Of a stretch of DNA of 51,949 bases, positions 18,057-29,995 are shown one piece after another. The position numbers and the translations under genes are program-made. Within the stretch, counting starts at the first letter, position 1. Every line of letters starts with the position of its first letter. Source of the DNA: Acinetobacter sp. WU_MDCI_Axc73 (lineage in GTDB: Bacteria > Pseudomonadota > Gammaproteobacteria > Pseudomonadales > Moraxellaceae); NCBI RefSeq assembly GCF_025562455.1, contig NZ_JAHPRO010000023.1:1-51949 (forward strand). The letters run 5' to 3'. The notes under the pieces are model-generated. The model was not told the DNA's origin, made no database searches, and saw nothing but the letters and a program-made list of their open reading frames with translations.

Positions 18057-18818
18057 TTAAGCGTCCGGTTCAGGGTGAATATGAGGATGGTCGATATGTG
18101 TGCATGTCTCAACATGATCACCATGTGCACAATGATCGTGGTGATGCTGATATGGAACACGCTGGCCGCCAAAAATTGCTAAATATTCTGGGTGTTGCTG
18201 AACACTTTCAGGTAAACCACTACAGCAAATATGTTTATTCAGGCAGACTACACGTTGAGTTCCTTGCATGACCCATTGAAGGTCATGTGAAACCATGAGT
18301 ACGGCACAGCCATAGCGTTCTGGTAAGCTGCGGACGTATTCATAGAGTTCAGCTTCTGATTGAATGTCCAGCCCTTGCATAGGTTCATCCAGAACCAAAA
18401 TGTCAGGTTGACGCAATAATGCCCGTGCTAAAAGTACACGCTGTTTCTCACCACCAGAAAGCTGTTGTACTTTGGAATCTTGTAAGCTAGAAATACCAGT
18501 GTCCCGAACGATCTCATTACGTAATTTACGGTCACATTTTTCCAAGTCGAGTAAATCTTTGACTCTTAATGGTAAACTGTGTGATGGATTGAACTTTTGC
18601 GGTACATACGCCATTTTATTTTTTTGATTGCTCACCACTTTACCTTGTGAAGGATGGATAATCCCGAGCAATACTTTGATGAGCGTCGATTTGCCTGCAC
18701 CATTGGGGCCAATTAAAGTCACAATTTCATTTCTATGCAATGAAAAGTCAACATTTTTGAGAATATCCCGATCATCCCGATGTACAGAAACTTGATCCAG
18801 TCGAATCAGCTCTGGCAT
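18057..18818 (-). CDS. znuC: Zinc ABC transporter ATP-binding protein ZnuC
   Basis: A 253-residue ATPase. Walker A is GPNGAGKST, the signature is LSGGEKQRV, Walker B is ILVLDEPMQGLD, and the H-loop is VSHDL. The C-terminal 30 residues are packed with His, Asp and Cys (HHHDHCAHGDHVETC, HIDHPHIH), a likely zinc-binding or sensing tail. I place the start at 18818, where the ATG overlaps the zur stop as TAATG and the protein begins MPELIRLDQVSV like E. coli ZnuC; a start ten codons earlier at 18848 is possible. It powers zinc uptake together with ZnuB and ZnuA. Confidence 0.95.
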   Translation of the reverse strand: MPELIRLDQVSVHRDDRDILKNVDFSLHRNEIVTLIGPNGAGKSTLIKVLLGIIHPSQGKVVSNQKNKMAYVPQKFNPSHSLPLRVKDLLDLEKCDRKLRNEIVRDTGISSLQDSKVQQLSGGEKQRVLLARALLRQPDILVLDEPMQGLDIQSEAELYEYVRSLPERYGCAVLMVSHDLQWVMQGTQRVVCLNKHICCSGLPESVQQHPEYLAIFGGQRVPYQHHHDHCAHGDHVETCTHIDHPHIHPEPDA

Positions 18819-19324
18819 TAGTGTGACAGCTTGCTGCACTGTTGGCATTTTCCAGAAATCTCAATAATAGTATGTTGGGCGTTAAAATGATCTGAACCTG
18901 CCAATTGGTGTAATTGTTGCAACAAGCCTTCAGAAGAAGCTTCCTTCACCACATGACATTCATTACAAATCAAAAAAGCAGCTTGATGCCCTTCACGAGG
19001 ATGGCAGCAAGGAATATAGGCATTGATAGAAGTCAGGCGATGAATCAGCCCTTTTTCCAATAAAAAATCAAGGGTGCGATAAACAGTAGGAGGTGCTGCA
19101 GGACGATCGGATGCACTCTTAATTTTCGCCAATAAGTCATAAGCACCCATCGGACCAGAAGCATTGAGAATTAAAGCCAGAACTTCTTTACGCAATGGCG
19201 TCAGACGTGCCCCAGTCGAGGCGCAAAGGCTTTCTGCTTCAGCGAGACGTGCGGCAACATTTAGGTGATCATGCACACCATGCAAGGCGTTATGATGTTC
19301 ATGTGAACAAGCGCTCATAGGCAA
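18818..19324 (-). CDS. zur: Zinc uptake regulator Zur (Fur family)
   Basis: A 168-residue Fur-family repressor that binds DNA when loaded with zinc. A His-rich N-terminus (SHEHHNALHGVHDHLN) precedes the winged helix (about 35-110, with PTVYRTLDFLLEKGLIHRL). The structural zinc site is given by CNEC near 131 and CQQC near 162, and regulatory His residues lie around CCHPREGHQ. It is the first gene of zur-znuC-znuB and diverges from znuA, so the Zur-type palindrome between them could control both directions, including zur itself. Its position in the zinc locus separates it from Fur. Confidence 0.95.
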   Translation of the reverse strand: MPMSACSHEHHNALHGVHDHLNVAARLAEAESLCASTGARLTPLRKEVLALILNASGPMGAYDLLAKIKSASDRPAAPPTVYRTLDFLLEKGLIHRLTSINAYIPCCHPREGHQAAFLICNECHVVKEASSEGLLQQLHQLAGSDHFNAQHTIIEISGKCQQCSKLSH

Positions 19325-19396
19325 ACCTCATTATTTTATTGAATAGTAGCATGAAGTCATGCTGCTATCGAATAAGCGTAGGTATTTTTCAAAATC

Positions 19397-19411
19397 TGTT
19401 ATATTATAACA
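19397..19411. promoter_or_regulatory. Zur-box-like palindrome in the zur/znuA intergenic region
   Basis: TGTTATATTATAACA is a perfect 15-base inverted repeat around a central T. It lies 30 bases before the znuA ATG and 72 bases before the divergent zur ATG. As I recall, Zur sites in Acinetobacter are A+T-rich palindromes of the TGTTATA-N-TATAACA type, so this is a confident match in form; binding itself is not shown by the sequence. Confidence 0.8.
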
Positions 19412-19440
19412 TGAGTTGTATATCTAGGTTCGGTTTTGTT

Positions 19441-20280
19441 ATGTTTCGTTTTGCGGTGTTTTGCCTTTTATCCATTATGACGACACTCTCTTGGTCGCAA
19501 GCTCCTTTAGTGGTGGCAACACACCCTATTTATTTGATTGCCAAGGAAATTACACAGGGCGTAGAAGAGCCTCAATTACTTCTGGCCAATCAATCGGGGC
19601 ATGATATTCAGCTGACTCCAGCTCATCGTAAAGCTATTCAAGATGCCTCTTTAGTAATATGGCTAGGCAAAGCCCATGAAGCGCCTTTAGCGAGCTTGTT
19701 GCAAAATAACGCTAAAGCGATTTCTATTTTGGATTCGCAAATTGTCACTACTTTACCGCGTCGTAGTACTCGAAATGTGCCTTTAGACAATACAATTGAT
19801 ACTCATGTTTGGTTAGATCCAAATAATGCGGTGCGTATTGGTTTCTTTATTGCTGCATTACGTTCACAACAACATCCTGAGAATAAGGCTAAATATTGGG
19901 AAAATGCGCGACATTTTGCACAAGAGATGTTAGTTGCAAGTCGAAGTTATGAACGTAAATCTGTTCAACCATATTGGTCTTATCATGATGCTTATCAATA
20001 TTTGGAACGCTCTCTGAATTTAAAATTTGCGGGTGCATTAACAGATGATCCACATATTGCAGCGACTGCTTCTCAGCTCAAATATTTAAGTGATCACCGT
20101 CCCAAACCGAGCATGTGTCTTTTGGCTGAAGGAAATGCCAATCAAAATCAATATCGAATCTTGAATCCAATCGTGTTTCAGCGCGTCGATGAAAGCATGA
20201 ATGAAGATCAGGATTTTGTTGAGGCATGGAAGAAACTCGCCAGTCAAACCACAGAATGTGTCTTAAATGCAAGCAAATAA
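19441..20280 (+). CDS. znuA: Zinc ABC transporter substrate-binding protein ZnuA
   Basis: A 279-residue periplasmic protein of the metal-binding cluster-9 family. A signal peptide (MFRFAVFCLLSIMTTLSWSQ) is followed by VVATHPIYLIAKEI, holding the first His ligand, then DTHVWLDPNNAVRIG with the second and PYWSYHDAYQYLE with the third; an acidic residue in the C-lobe would complete the site. The His-rich loop of E. coli ZnuA is missing, so the protein may release zinc differently or rely on the His-rich ends of Zur and ZnuC. I chose the ATG at 19441 since the upstream in-frame extension crosses the Zur box and lacks signal character. It is transcribed away from zur-znuCB. Confidence 0.93.
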   Translation: MFRFAVFCLLSIMTTLSWSQAPLVVATHPIYLIAKEITQGVEEPQLLLANQSGHDIQLTPAHRKAIQDASLVIWLGKAHEAPLASLLQNNAKAISILDSQIVTTLPRRSTRNVPLDNTIDTHVWLDPNNAVRIGFFIAALRSQQHPENKAKYWENARHFAQEMLVASRSYERKSVQPYWSYHDAYQYLERSLNLKFAGALTDDPHIAATASQLKYLSDHRPKPSMCLLAEGNANQNQYRILNPIVFQRVDESMNEDQDFVEAWKKLASQTTECVLNASK

Positions 20281-20357
20281 GCTCAAAATGCCTGACATGT
20301 AGATAATTTGGGTGTAAACAAATCATCTAAAAAAACACGACTTAGGTCGGTAAAAGA

Positions 20358-20386
20358 TTGCATGTTCAGGGGTGTAACTCTATAAT
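20358..20386 (+). promoter_or_regulatory. Sigma-70 promoter of the ATP synthase operon
   Basis: TTGCAT at 20358-20363 and TATAAT at 20381-20386 are separated by 17 bases, a near-consensus pair. It lies about 65 bases before atpI, the first gene of the operon, with no terminator in between. A GC-rich discriminator (GCCTGCG) follows, compatible with growth-rate control. Confidence 0.85.
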
Positions 20387-20450
20387 GCCTGCGATTAAAA
20401 ACGATCATCAGCGTAATTTGTCAAGCATTCATGCTGTAAGTGGATAAACA

Positions 20451-20849
20451 ATGAGCCGAACTAGTCGCTTGATTGACCGACGATTAGCGAAAGCTTTGGT
20501 CTTCTTACAAGCATTAATGATTCCTTTAGCTGCGATTATGGCATGGCTTATCCACGATGGTGTAGCCGCAATGAGTGTCGCTTTAGGAGCCTTGGTCTAC
20601 TGGCTTGCCAATCTATATTTTAGCTGGCAGTCATTTCGAACGGCAGGGGCTAGAGCATCGAGACAAGTTCTATCGAACATGTATCGAGGCATGCTAGGGA
20701 AGTTCGGAATCGTGATCGTGGGTTTTATTTTGATTTTAAGCAATGTTAAACCGCTGTCTCCAGCGGCATTGTTTTGTGGTTTTATTCTCGTTCAGACCAT
20801 GTCGTGGGTCGCTCCATTTTGGGTTTCACGTCTACAGAAACGAGTCTAG
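20451..20849 (+). CDS. atpI: ATP synthase subunit I
   Basis: A 132-residue membrane protein with four hydrophobic segments, first in the atp operon. AtpI is an assembly helper for the c-ring in other bacteria and is poorly conserved in sequence. The N-terminus is basic (SRTSRLIDRRLAKAL), and LGALVYWLANLYFSWQSFR is the recognisable central part. Recognition rests on position, size and topology. A gap of 100 bases separates it from atpB. Confidence 0.9.
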   Translation: MSRTSRLIDRRLAKALVFLQALMIPLAAIMAWLIHDGVAAMSVALGALVYWLANLYFSWQSFRTAGARASRQVLSNMYRGMLGKFGIVIVGFILILSNVKPLSPAALFCGFILVQTMSWVAPFWVSRLQKRV

Positions 20850-20946
20850 ACACATCCAAAATTGAAGATTTTTTGAGGACAACGAGATATCAGGCAGCGC
20901 GCGATATTCGTTTCCTTATTTAGTAATTGACATTGACCAGGTGTGA

Positions 20947-21825
<879 letters not shown>

Positions 21826-21834
21826 TGGTATTTG

Positions 21835-22154
<320 letters not shown>

Positions 22155-22192
22155 TCAGCTTAATTCCTAAATCCACATATTGAGGAATTGCA

Positions 22193-22663
22193 ATGAATAT
22201 TAACCTCACATTGATTGGCCAAGCGATTGCATTTGCGATTTTTGTCGCATTCTGCATGAAGTTTGTTTGGCCACCACTAATCAATGCGATTAGTGAGCGT
22301 CAGCGTAAAATCGCTGATGGCTTAAACGCTGCTGAAAAAGCGAAAGCGGATCTTGCTGATGCACAATCACAAGTGAAAGCTGAGCTAGATGCAGCTAAAG
22401 CACAAGCGGCTCAATTGATCGAACAAGCGAACCGTCGTGCAGCACAATTGGTCGAAGAAGCACGTACCCAAGCTGCGGCTGAAGGTGAGCGTATTCGTCA
22501 ACAAGCGAAAGAAGCAGTTGACCAAGACATCAATTCTGCTCGCGAAGAATTACGTCAACAAGTAGCTGCCTTGGCAGTTGATGGCGCAGAGAAAATTCTG
22601 AACCAACAAGTTGACGCAGAAGCTCATAATGCCATGCTGACTCAGCTGGCTGCTAAACTATAA
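22193..22663 (+). CDS. atpF: ATP synthase Fo subunit b
   Basis: A 156-residue stator stalk subunit: one N-terminal membrane helix (about 5-25) and a long charged, Ala-rich coiled coil ([40 protein letters not shown]), ending in the delta-binding part. The size is identical to that of E. coli AtpF (156). It sits 11 bases before atpH. Confidence 0.97.
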   Translation: MNINLTLIGQAIAFAIFVAFCMKFVWPPLINAISERQRKIADGLNAAEKAKADLADAQSQVKAELDAAKAQAAQLIEQANRRAAQLVEEARTQAAAEGERIRQQAKEAVDQDINSAREELRQQVAALAVDGAEKILNQQVDAEAHNAMLTQLAAKL

Positions 22664-22674
22664 GCGAGGGAAGT

Positions 22675-23211
22675 ATGGCTGAACTCTTGACGTTGGCACG
22701 CCCGTACGCCAAAGCAGCATTTGCTTACGCTTCTGAGCAAGGTGCAACTGACAATTGGTCGAATGCGTTACAAGTGCTCAGTGCTACGGTGCAAGACGAA
22801 GCATTTTCCGCTTATTTAAATCGCCCTGAGCTTACTCCTGTAGAGCAAGTTGGACTTTTTGCTAAAGTCTTAGGTGAAGAACAAACTCAATCAGTGTCAA
22901 ACTTTTTGACATTGCTTGCTGAAAATGATCGTTTGATTCTGTTACCTGAGATTGCAGTAGAGTACGAACAGCTTAAATCACAGAATAGCAACACAGTAGA
23001 TGTCGTGATTGAATCGGCATTTCCTTTAACTTCTGTACAAGAGCAGTTATTAACGCATGCTTTGGAAAAGCGTTTTAATAGTTCTGTAGTTGTATCAGTA
23101 GAAGTTAATCCTGCACTTATTGCAGGTGTGGTTATTCGTGCAGGCGATCAAGTGATAGATGACTCTGCGCTTAACAAGCTTGAAAAAATGCGGACTCGTC
23201 TTCTTGCTTAA
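22675..23211 (+). CDS. atpH: ATP synthase F1 subunit delta
   Basis: A 178-residue stator subunit linking F1 to subunit b. The helical N-terminal domain begins [19 protein letters not shown], and the C-terminal end shows the family motif [21 protein letters not shown]. The length is normal (E. coli 177). It lies between atpF and atpA as in the standard order. Confidence 0.96.
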   Translation: MAELLTLARPYAKAAFAYASEQGATDNWSNALQVLSATVQDEAFSAYLNRPELTPVEQVGLFAKVLGEEQTQSVSNFLTLLAENDRLILLPEIAVEYEQLKSQNSNTVDVVIESAFPLTSVQEQLLTHALEKRFNSSVVVSVEVNPALIAGVVIRAGDQVIDDSALNKLEKMRTRLLA

Positions 23212-23253
23212 CCGCAAAAAGACTGAACTTAAAAAAGATTGAGGAATAGCGCA

Positions 23254-24798
23254 ATGCAACAACTGAATCCATCCGAGATCAGTGCGCTCATTAAACAGCG
23301 TATCGGAGATCTGGACACCAGCGCGACCGCTAAAAACGAAGGTACCATTGTAATGGTATCCGACGGTATCGTGCGCATTCACGGCCTTGCTGATGCAATG
23401 TACGGTGAAATGATCGAATTCGACGGCGGCTTATTTGGTATGGCACTGAACCTAGAACAGGATTCAGTGGGTGCCGTTGTTTTAGGTAACTACCTAAGCC
23501 TGCAAGAAGGTCAAAAAGCTCGTTGTACAGGTCGTGTATTAGAAGTTCCAGTTGGTCCTGAACTACTTGGCCGTGTGGTCGATGCTTTGGGTAACCCAAT
23601 TGACGGTAAAGGCCCTATTGATGCTAAATTGACTGATAAAGTTGAGAAAGTAGCACCAGGTGTTATTTGGCGTCAGTCAGTCGACCAACCTGTTCAAACT
23701 GGTTATAAATCAGTTGATACCATGATTCCTGTAGGTCGTGGTCAACGTGAGTTGATCATTGGTGACCGTCAGACTGGTAAAACAGCAATGGCGATCGATG
23801 CGATCATCGCTCAGAAAAACTCTGGCATTAAGTGTGTTTATGTTGCAATTGGTCAAAAACAATCGACTATTGCTAACGTAGTACGCAAGCTAGAAGAAAC
23901 GGGTGCTATGGCGTATACCACTGTTGTGGCTGCTGCGGCTGCTGACCCTGCTGCTATGCAGTATTTGGCTCCGTATTCTGGCTGTACCATGGGTGAATAC
24001 TTCCGTGACCGTGGTGAAGATGCACTTATTATTTATGATGATTTGTCTAAGCAAGCTGTTGCTTACCGTCAAATTTCATTGCTTCTTCGTCGTCCACCAG
24101 GTCGTGAAGCATATCCAGGTGACGTATTCTATCTTCACTCGCGTCTTCTTGAGCGTGCTTCGCGCGTTTCAGCTGATTATGTTGAGAAATTCACGAACGG
24201 TGAAGTAACGGGCCAAACTGGTTCTTTAACTGCGTTGCCGATTATTGAAACTCAAGCGGGTGACGTATCTGCATTCGTACCAACCAACGTAATTTCGATT
24301 ACTGATGGTCAGATCTTCTTGGAAACATCATTATTCAACGCAGGTATTCGTCCTGCTGTGAACGCAGGTATTTCGGTATCTCGTGTTGGTGGTTCTGCTC
24401 AAACTAAGATCATCAAAAAATTGTCTGGTGGTATCCGTACTGCTTTAGCGCAATATCGTGAATTGGCTGCGTTTGCTCAGTTTGCTTCTGACCTTGACGA
24501 AGCAACGCGTAAACAACTTGAGCATGGTCAACGTGTAACTGAGTTAATGAAGCAGAAACAATATGCTCCTTACTCAATTGCTGACCAAGCTGTTTCTGTT
24601 TACGCGTCTAACGAAGGCTATATGGCTGACGTTGAAGTGAAGAAAATCGTAGACTTTGATACTGCATTAATCGCGTACTTCCGTTCAGAACACGCAGCAT
24701 TGATGCAAAAAATTGATGACACTGGTGATTATAACAAAGACATCGAAGCTGAATTCAAAGCCGGTATCGAGAACTTCAAAGCGACTCAAACTTACTAA
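23254..24798 (+). CDS. atpA: ATP synthase F1 subunit alpha
   Basis: A 514-residue regulatory nucleotide-binding subunit of the F1 hexamer. The Walker A motif is GDRQTGKTA, Walker B is in [17 protein letters not shown], and the arginine-finger region is in the later [12 protein letters not shown] start at the ATG at 23254 ([10 protein letters not shown]), preceded by TGAGGAAT; a TTG five codons earlier would place that ribosome-binding site inside the gene. Confidence 0.98.
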   Translation: MQQLNPSEISALIKQRIGDLDTSATAKNEGTIVMVSDGIVRIHGLADAMYGEMIEFDGGLFGMALNLEQDSVGAVVLGNYLSLQEGQKARCTGRVLEVPVGPELLGRVVDALGNPIDGKGPIDAKLTDKVEKVAPGVIWRQSVDQPVQTGYKSVDTMIPVGRGQRELIIGDRQTGKTAMAIDAIIAQKNSGIKCVYVAIGQKQSTIANVVRKLEETGAMAYTTVVAAAAADPAAMQYLAPYSGCTMGEYFRDRGEDALIIYDDLSKQAVAYRQISLLLRRPPGREAYPGDVFYLHSRLLERASRVSADYVEKFTNGEVTGQTGSLTALPIIETQAGDVSAFVPTNVISITDGQIFLETSLFNAGIRPAVNAGISVSRVGGSAQTKIIKKLSGGIRTALAQYRELAAFAQFASDLDEATRKQLEHGQRVTELMKQKQYAPYSIADQAVSVYASNEGYMADVEVKKIVDFDTALIAYFRSEHAALMQKIDDTGDYNKDIEAEFKAGIENFKATQTY

Positions 24799-24834
24799 TT
24801 TTTTAGCTTAAGTTTGGTTCACGGAATCAACCCT

Positions 24835-24858
24835 TCGAAGGCCGTTAAACGCCTTCGA
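24835..24858 (+). other. Hairpin in the atpA-atpG gap
   Basis: An 8-bp perfect stem (24835-24842 with 24851-24858) and 8-nt loop without a T tract lies between atpA and atpG. It is not a terminator by form and may be an RNA processing or stability element within the operon. Confidence 0.5.
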
Positions 24859-24874
24859 CGACTAGGTTAAGCGT

Positions 24875-25744
24875 ATGGCAAATTTAAAAGAAATTCGCGC
24901 CAAAGTAGCTAGCATCAAATCCACGCAGAAAATTACGCGTGCGATGCAGATGGTCGCTGCTTCAAAAATGCGTCGTGCGCAAGAGCGCATGGCTCAAGGC
25001 CGTCCGTATGCCGAAAATATGCACCGTGTAATTGCTCATTTGGTACAAGCGAATCCTGAATATAAACATCGTTATATGGTTGAACGCCCAGTAAAGCGTG
25101 TTGGCTATATTATCGTGTCTTCAGATCGTGGTCTGGCTGGTGGTTTGAACATTAACTTGTTCAAAAAAGTGGTAAAACACGTTCAGCAGCAACAAGAGCA
25201 GTCAATTGAAGTTCAATTTGCTTTGATTGGTCAAAAAGCGGTTTCGTTTTTTAAAAACTACGGCGGTAAAGTACTTGGTGCAACCACTAATATTGGTGAC
25301 ACTCCAAGTCTGGAACAGTTAACTGGCTCCGTACAAGTGATGTTAGATGCTTTTGATAAAGGCGAATTAGATCGTATTTATCTAGTATCTAATGGCTTTG
25401 TCAATGCTATGACTCAGAACCAGAAAGTAGAACAATTGGTTCCTTTAGCTGCGGCTGAAGAAAGCGAAAGTCTGAACCGTACTTATGGTTGGGACTATCT
25501 CTATGAACCTGAAGCTGAAGAACTGCTGAATGGTTTATTGGTTCGCTACATTGAGTCGATGGTGTATCAGGGCGTGATTGAAAACATCGCGTGTGAGCAG
25601 TCTGCACGTATGGTTGCTATGAAAGCAGCAACTGACAATGCGGGTGAGCTGATCAAGAGCCTACAACTTATTTATAACAAGCTGCGTCAAGCCGCGATTA
25701 CTCAGGAAATTTCCGAGATCGTTGGTGGTGCCGCTGCCGTTTAA
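24875..25744 (+). CDS. atpG: ATP synthase F1 subunit gamma
   Basis: A 289-residue central shaft of the rotor. The N-terminal helix has the signature [20 protein letters not shown] followed by [13 protein letters not shown], and the C-terminal helix ends [20 protein letters not shown] then [20 protein letters not shown], both diagnostic. The size matches E. coli AtpG (287). Confidence 0.98.
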   Translation: MANLKEIRAKVASIKSTQKITRAMQMVAASKMRRAQERMAQGRPYAENMHRVIAHLVQANPEYKHRYMVERPVKRVGYIIVSSDRGLAGGLNINLFKKVVKHVQQQQEQSIEVQFALIGQKAVSFFKNYGGKVLGATTNIGDTPSLEQLTGSVQVMLDAFDKGELDRIYLVSNGFVNAMTQNQKVEQLVPLAAAEESESLNRTYGWDYLYEPEAEELLNGLLVRYIESMVYQGVIENIACEQSARMVAMKAATDNAGELIKSLQLIYNKLRQAAITQEISEIVGGAAAV

Positions 25745-25758
25745 CATTATTAGTTTGA

Positions 25759-27168
<1,410 letters not shown>

Positions 27169-27195
27169 TTAGCAACCCTAATTTAGGAGATTCTC

Positions 27196-27615
27196 ATGGC
27201 GACGATGCAATGTGACGTAGTCAGTGTTAAAGAGTCAATTTACTCTGGTACAGTGACCATGCTGATCGCAAAAGGTGCGGGTGGTGAACTAGGTATTTTA
27301 CCTGGACATGCTCCCCTTGTAACTTTGCTCCAACCTGGGCCGATCCGTGTTCAGTTGGAAAATGGTACAGAAGAAATTGTCTATGTATCAGGTGGTGTGC
27401 TAGAAGTTCAACCGCATGTTGTTACGATTCTTGCAGATACTGCAATTCGTGCCGACAATCTGGATGAAGCAGCAATTTTAGAAGCCCGTAAACAGGCTGA
27501 ATCATTGCTTGCCAATCAAAAGAGCGATTTGGACTCTGCGGCTGCACTGGCATCTCTTTCAGAGATTGCAGGTCAGCTTGAAACCATCCGTAAAATCAAA
27601 AACCGTGCAATGTAA
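27196..27615 (+). CDS. atpC: ATP synthase F1 subunit epsilon
   Basis: A 139-residue subunit of the rotor base that can inhibit ATP hydrolysis. The beta-sandwich domain has AKGAGGELGILPGHAPLVTL and VYVSGGVLEVQPHVVTILAD; the two C-terminal helices (AILEARKQAESLLANQ onward) form the inhibitory hairpin. It is the last atp gene and a terminator follows. Confidence 0.97.
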   Translation: MATMQCDVVSVKESIYSGTVTMLIAKGAGGELGILPGHAPLVTLLQPGPIRVQLENGTEEIVYVSGGVLEVQPHVVTILADTAIRADNLDEAAILEARKQAESLLANQKSDLDSAAALASLSEIAGQLETIRKIKNRAM

Positions 27616-27628
27616 GTTGCTCGTTTTA

Positions 27629-27654
27629 GAAAGCCACCGAAAGGTGGCTTTTTT
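27629..27654 (+). terminator. Terminator of the atp operon
   Basis: AAGCCACC (27631-27638) pairs with GGTGGCTT (27643-27650) around a GAAA tetraloop, followed by TTTT. It lies 15 bases after the atpC stop. Confidence 0.93.
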
Positions 27655-27696
27655 ATGCTATAAGTTTTGAAAGGAATAACAAATCATCAGATCAAC

Positions 27697-28002
27697 ATGG
27701 AATTAATTGAAGTTGAGCCACATTTTTGGGAACTGTATCAGCAGGATGAGCAGTTATTTTTAAGTATTGCAATTGATCTAAGTTCGGTTGTGTCTTGTTG
27801 GGATATCATTTTAACTCATGAAGATAACTTGCATTATCAAATGCAAGGTCGTGATGCAATTCAAGCGCTCGTTGAGCAATTTGTGGCACAGATTTATCGC
27901 GGTGATTCTACTCATCTTGAACAGTGTAGAGTTTCTCCTCAACAGCAACAAATGATGCATGAAACATTTAAGAGTTGGCAGCAAAAAAAGACACAACCTT
28001 AA
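27697..28002 (+). CDS. Small hypothetical protein
   Basis: A 101-residue soluble, acidic protein of no family I recognise, starting MELIEVEPHFWELYQQDEQ and containing a helical end (HETFKSWQQKKTQP). The ATG at 27697 lacks a good ribosome-binding site; AAAGGA is too far upstream, and a TTG at 27667 would be the alternative. It is placed between the atp terminator and adhP. Coding is supported by the clean frame and normal residue mix only. Confidence 0.5.
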   Translation: MELIEVEPHFWELYQQDEQLFLSIAIDLSSVVSCWDIILTHEDNLHYQMQGRDAIQALVEQFVAQIYRGDSTHLEQCRVSPQQQQMMHETFKSWQQKKTQP

Positions 28003-28168
28003 ACGAATTCAATTCGGACAAATTGTTATACAACTGTAACTGTGTTCCAAACCCGCGCAAATAACCTACCAAACTCCAACCTAAGCCATTTTATTGTGAT
28101 TTATAGTTGAGAAGAGTTCTTATAATAATGAACAAATTCTTAATATGACATAAGACGGAGATAATAAA

Positions 28169-29200
28169 ATGGGAAGCACAATGAAAGCTGCGGTGGTGAC
28201 TGAGTTTAATCAACCGCTCCAAATCAAGGATGTAAACATTCCGAAAGTTAGTGCTGGCAAGGTTCTGGTCAAGATGATTGCGACTGGTGTTTGTCATACT
28301 GATTTACATGCGATGCATGGTGATTGGCCAATTAAACCGAGTTTACCGTTTATCCCTGGTCATGAAGGCGTAGGTGAAGTTGTAGAGATTGGTGAAGGAA
28401 TTACTCACCTAAAAGTGGGTGATAAAGTGGGTATCCCATGGCTATATTCGGCTTGCGGCCACTGTGATCATTGTTACGCTGGTTGGGAAACATTATGTAA
28501 GGAACAGCAAAATTCAGGATATTCAGTCAATGGAAGTTTTGCTGAATATTGCCTAGCGGATGGTGAATATGTCGGTGTGATTCCAGATGGTGTGGATTTA
28601 CTCGAAATCGCGCCAATCTTATGCGCAGGCGTGACAGTATATAAAGGTCTGAAAATGACTGAAGCCAAAACAGGTGACTGGGTTGCGATTTCAGGAATCG
28701 GTGGTTTGGGTCATGTAGCGGTGCAATACGCCAAGACCATGGGCTTTAATGTTGTTGCGATTGATGTCGATGACAGTAAACTGGCATTAGCCAAAGAATT
28801 AGGAGCTGATGTTGGGGTCAATGCACTTAAGAGCGATGTAAAAGAAGAAGTATTGAAAGCCACTGGTGAAGGTTGTCATGGAGTATTGGTTACTGCTGTT
28901 TCGCCGAAGGCTTTTGAACAGGCGGTTTCGATTGTACGTCGTGGCGGAACCATGGTACTCAATGGCTTACCGCCGGGTAAATTCGATTTATCGATTTTTG
29001 ACATGGTGTTGGATGGTATTACCGTGCGTGGTTCAATTGTGGGTACACGACTAGATTTGAAAGAAGCGCTGGATATTGCAGCGCGCGGAAAGGTCAAAGC
29101 ACACATCAGTGTGGAGCCGCTAGAAAATATTAATGATATTTTTGATCGGATGGAACACGGTAAAATCGATGGTCGTATTGTGATTGATTTTAAAAAATAA
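28169..29200 (+). CDS. adhP: Zinc-dependent alcohol dehydrogenase AdhP
   Basis: A 343-residue medium-chain dehydrogenase that interconverts primary alcohols and aldehydes with NAD. Catalytic zinc ligands are Cys in [16 protein letters not shown], His in [13 protein letters not shown], and a later Cys in [13 protein letters not shown]. The structural zinc site is [15 protein letters not shown]. The NAD fold is marked by [16 protein letters not shown] with Asp in VVAIDVDD, indicating NAD over NADP. GGAG at 28157-28160 supports the ATG at 28169 rather than the one four codons later. Overall similarity to E. coli AdhP is evident along the whole length. Confidence 0.93.
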   Translation: MGSTMKAAVVTEFNQPLQIKDVNIPKVSAGKVLVKMIATGVCHTDLHAMHGDWPIKPSLPFIPGHEGVGEVVEIGEGITHLKVGDKVGIPWLYSACGHCDHCYAGWETLCKEQQNSGYSVNGSFAEYCLADGEYVGVIPDGVDLLEIAPILCAGVTVYKGLKMTEAKTGDWVAISGIGGLGHVAVQYAKTMGFNVVAIDVDDSKLALAKELGADVGVNALKSDVKEEVLKATGEGCHGVLVTAVSPKAFEQAVSIVRRGGTMVLNGLPPGKFDLSIFDMVLDGITVRGSIVGTRLDLKEALDIAARGKVKAHISVEPLENINDIFDRMEHGKIDGRIVIDFKK

Positions 29201-29224
29201 AGTGTTTTACCACTGAGATGAATC

Positions 29225-29252
29225 AAAGCTCATTCTTTTAAGAATGGGCTTT
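29225..29252. terminator. Convergent terminator hairpin
   Basis: An 11-bp stem with one G-T pair (29225-29235 with 29242-29252) lies between adhP and the convergent lipoprotein gene, overlapping the latter's stop codon. It can serve adhP and, on the other strand, the lipoprotein gene. Confidence 0.7.
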
Positions 29253-29855
29253 ATCACTTCCGGAGTCAGGATCAGAGGCTTTTTGAGATGTTTCAGACTG
29301 AGTGGGATCTGATTGTGGAAGCATCATGCTGGCTAAATTTAACATTTCATTTTGAATGCGATTCATTTGCTGTTCGATGCGTTTAAAGTTGACCTGATCC
29401 CAGTTTACTTGTCCATTTAAAAATGGGCTTTTTAATATGTGTTGATTGCTCTCAAGTATTTTTTTACGAACATCTTCAATTTCCTGACTTTTTAAATTTA
29501 AACTGTTTAATGTCTGATTAAAACCTTGGAGTTGCTGTTGTAAGGCTTTGGCCGTTTGCTGTAATTGATGACTATCTTTTTCCTGAATGGCTTGTGATAG
29601 CTCAGTTTGAGTCTGTTTTAATTTTTGGATGTAATCACCTGTGCGTAGTTGCAGATCTGCAACATCACGTGCGATATAAAAAAAGTTTCCAGTTTTAAAG
29701 TCAGCCGTTGACGATTCAATAGTATCTGGATGATTCATTTGTGCTGTAGCATCATGATCTGTTGCAGTATTTTCTTGTGTTCTTTCAGTAGAGGGATGAT
29801 CACAACCTGAAAGTATAATGGTACAACAGACTAGAGGAAAAAAGATTCTTAGCAT
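29238..29855 (-). CDS. Putative coiled-coil lipoprotein
   Basis: A 205-residue lipoprotein with signal peptide and lipobox (IFFPLVCCTIILSGCDHPS, lipidated Cys18). After a Thr/Asp-rich linker, residues about 60-170 form long Gln/Leu/Lys-rich heptad-like helices (LKQTQTELSQAIQEKDSHQL), and the tail is disordered and Ser/Asp-rich. No enzymatic motif is seen and I know no family name. It is monocistronic and convergent with adhP. Confidence 0.7.
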   Translation of the reverse strand: MLRIFFPLVCCTIILSGCDHPSTERTQENTATDHDATAQMNHPDTIESSTADFKTGNFFYIARDVADLQLRTGDYIQKLKQTQTELSQAIQEKDSHQLQQTAKALQQQLQGFNQTLNSLNLKSQEIEDVRKKILESNQHILKSPFLNGQVNWDQVNFKRIEQQMNRIQNEMLNLASMMLPQSDPTQSETSQKASDPDSGSDKAHS

Positions 29856-29958
29856 GGGAAAAGTCCTAAAAATTAGGATGAAATTAACTTAACGTCACTA
29901 TAAGTCAGAAAAATAACAGAAATACAAAAAGCTGCAAAAAGAGAAGGCGTTGTTATAG

Positions 29959-29989
29959 AAAGCACAAAGTCATGAAGACCTCGTGCTTT
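29959..29989 (-). terminator. Hairpin after the glutathione peroxidase gene
   Basis: On the - strand a 13-bp stem with two G-T pairs and a 5-nt loop lies just downstream of the peroxidase stop at 29996. The T tract is short, so this is a moderate terminator. Confidence 0.6.
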
Positions 29990-29995
29990 AAAGCT

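Noticed and set aside
17774..18271. 165-codon open frame on the + strand antisense to znuB and znuC
   Set aside because: It lies fully opposite two clear transporter genes, spans their junction, has no ribosome-binding site and an improbable residue mix.
22321..22560. Repetitive GCTGAAGCA-like text suggesting tandem repeats
   Set aside because: It is the Ala/Glu/Gln-rich coiled coil of ATP synthase subunit b, not a DNA repeat.
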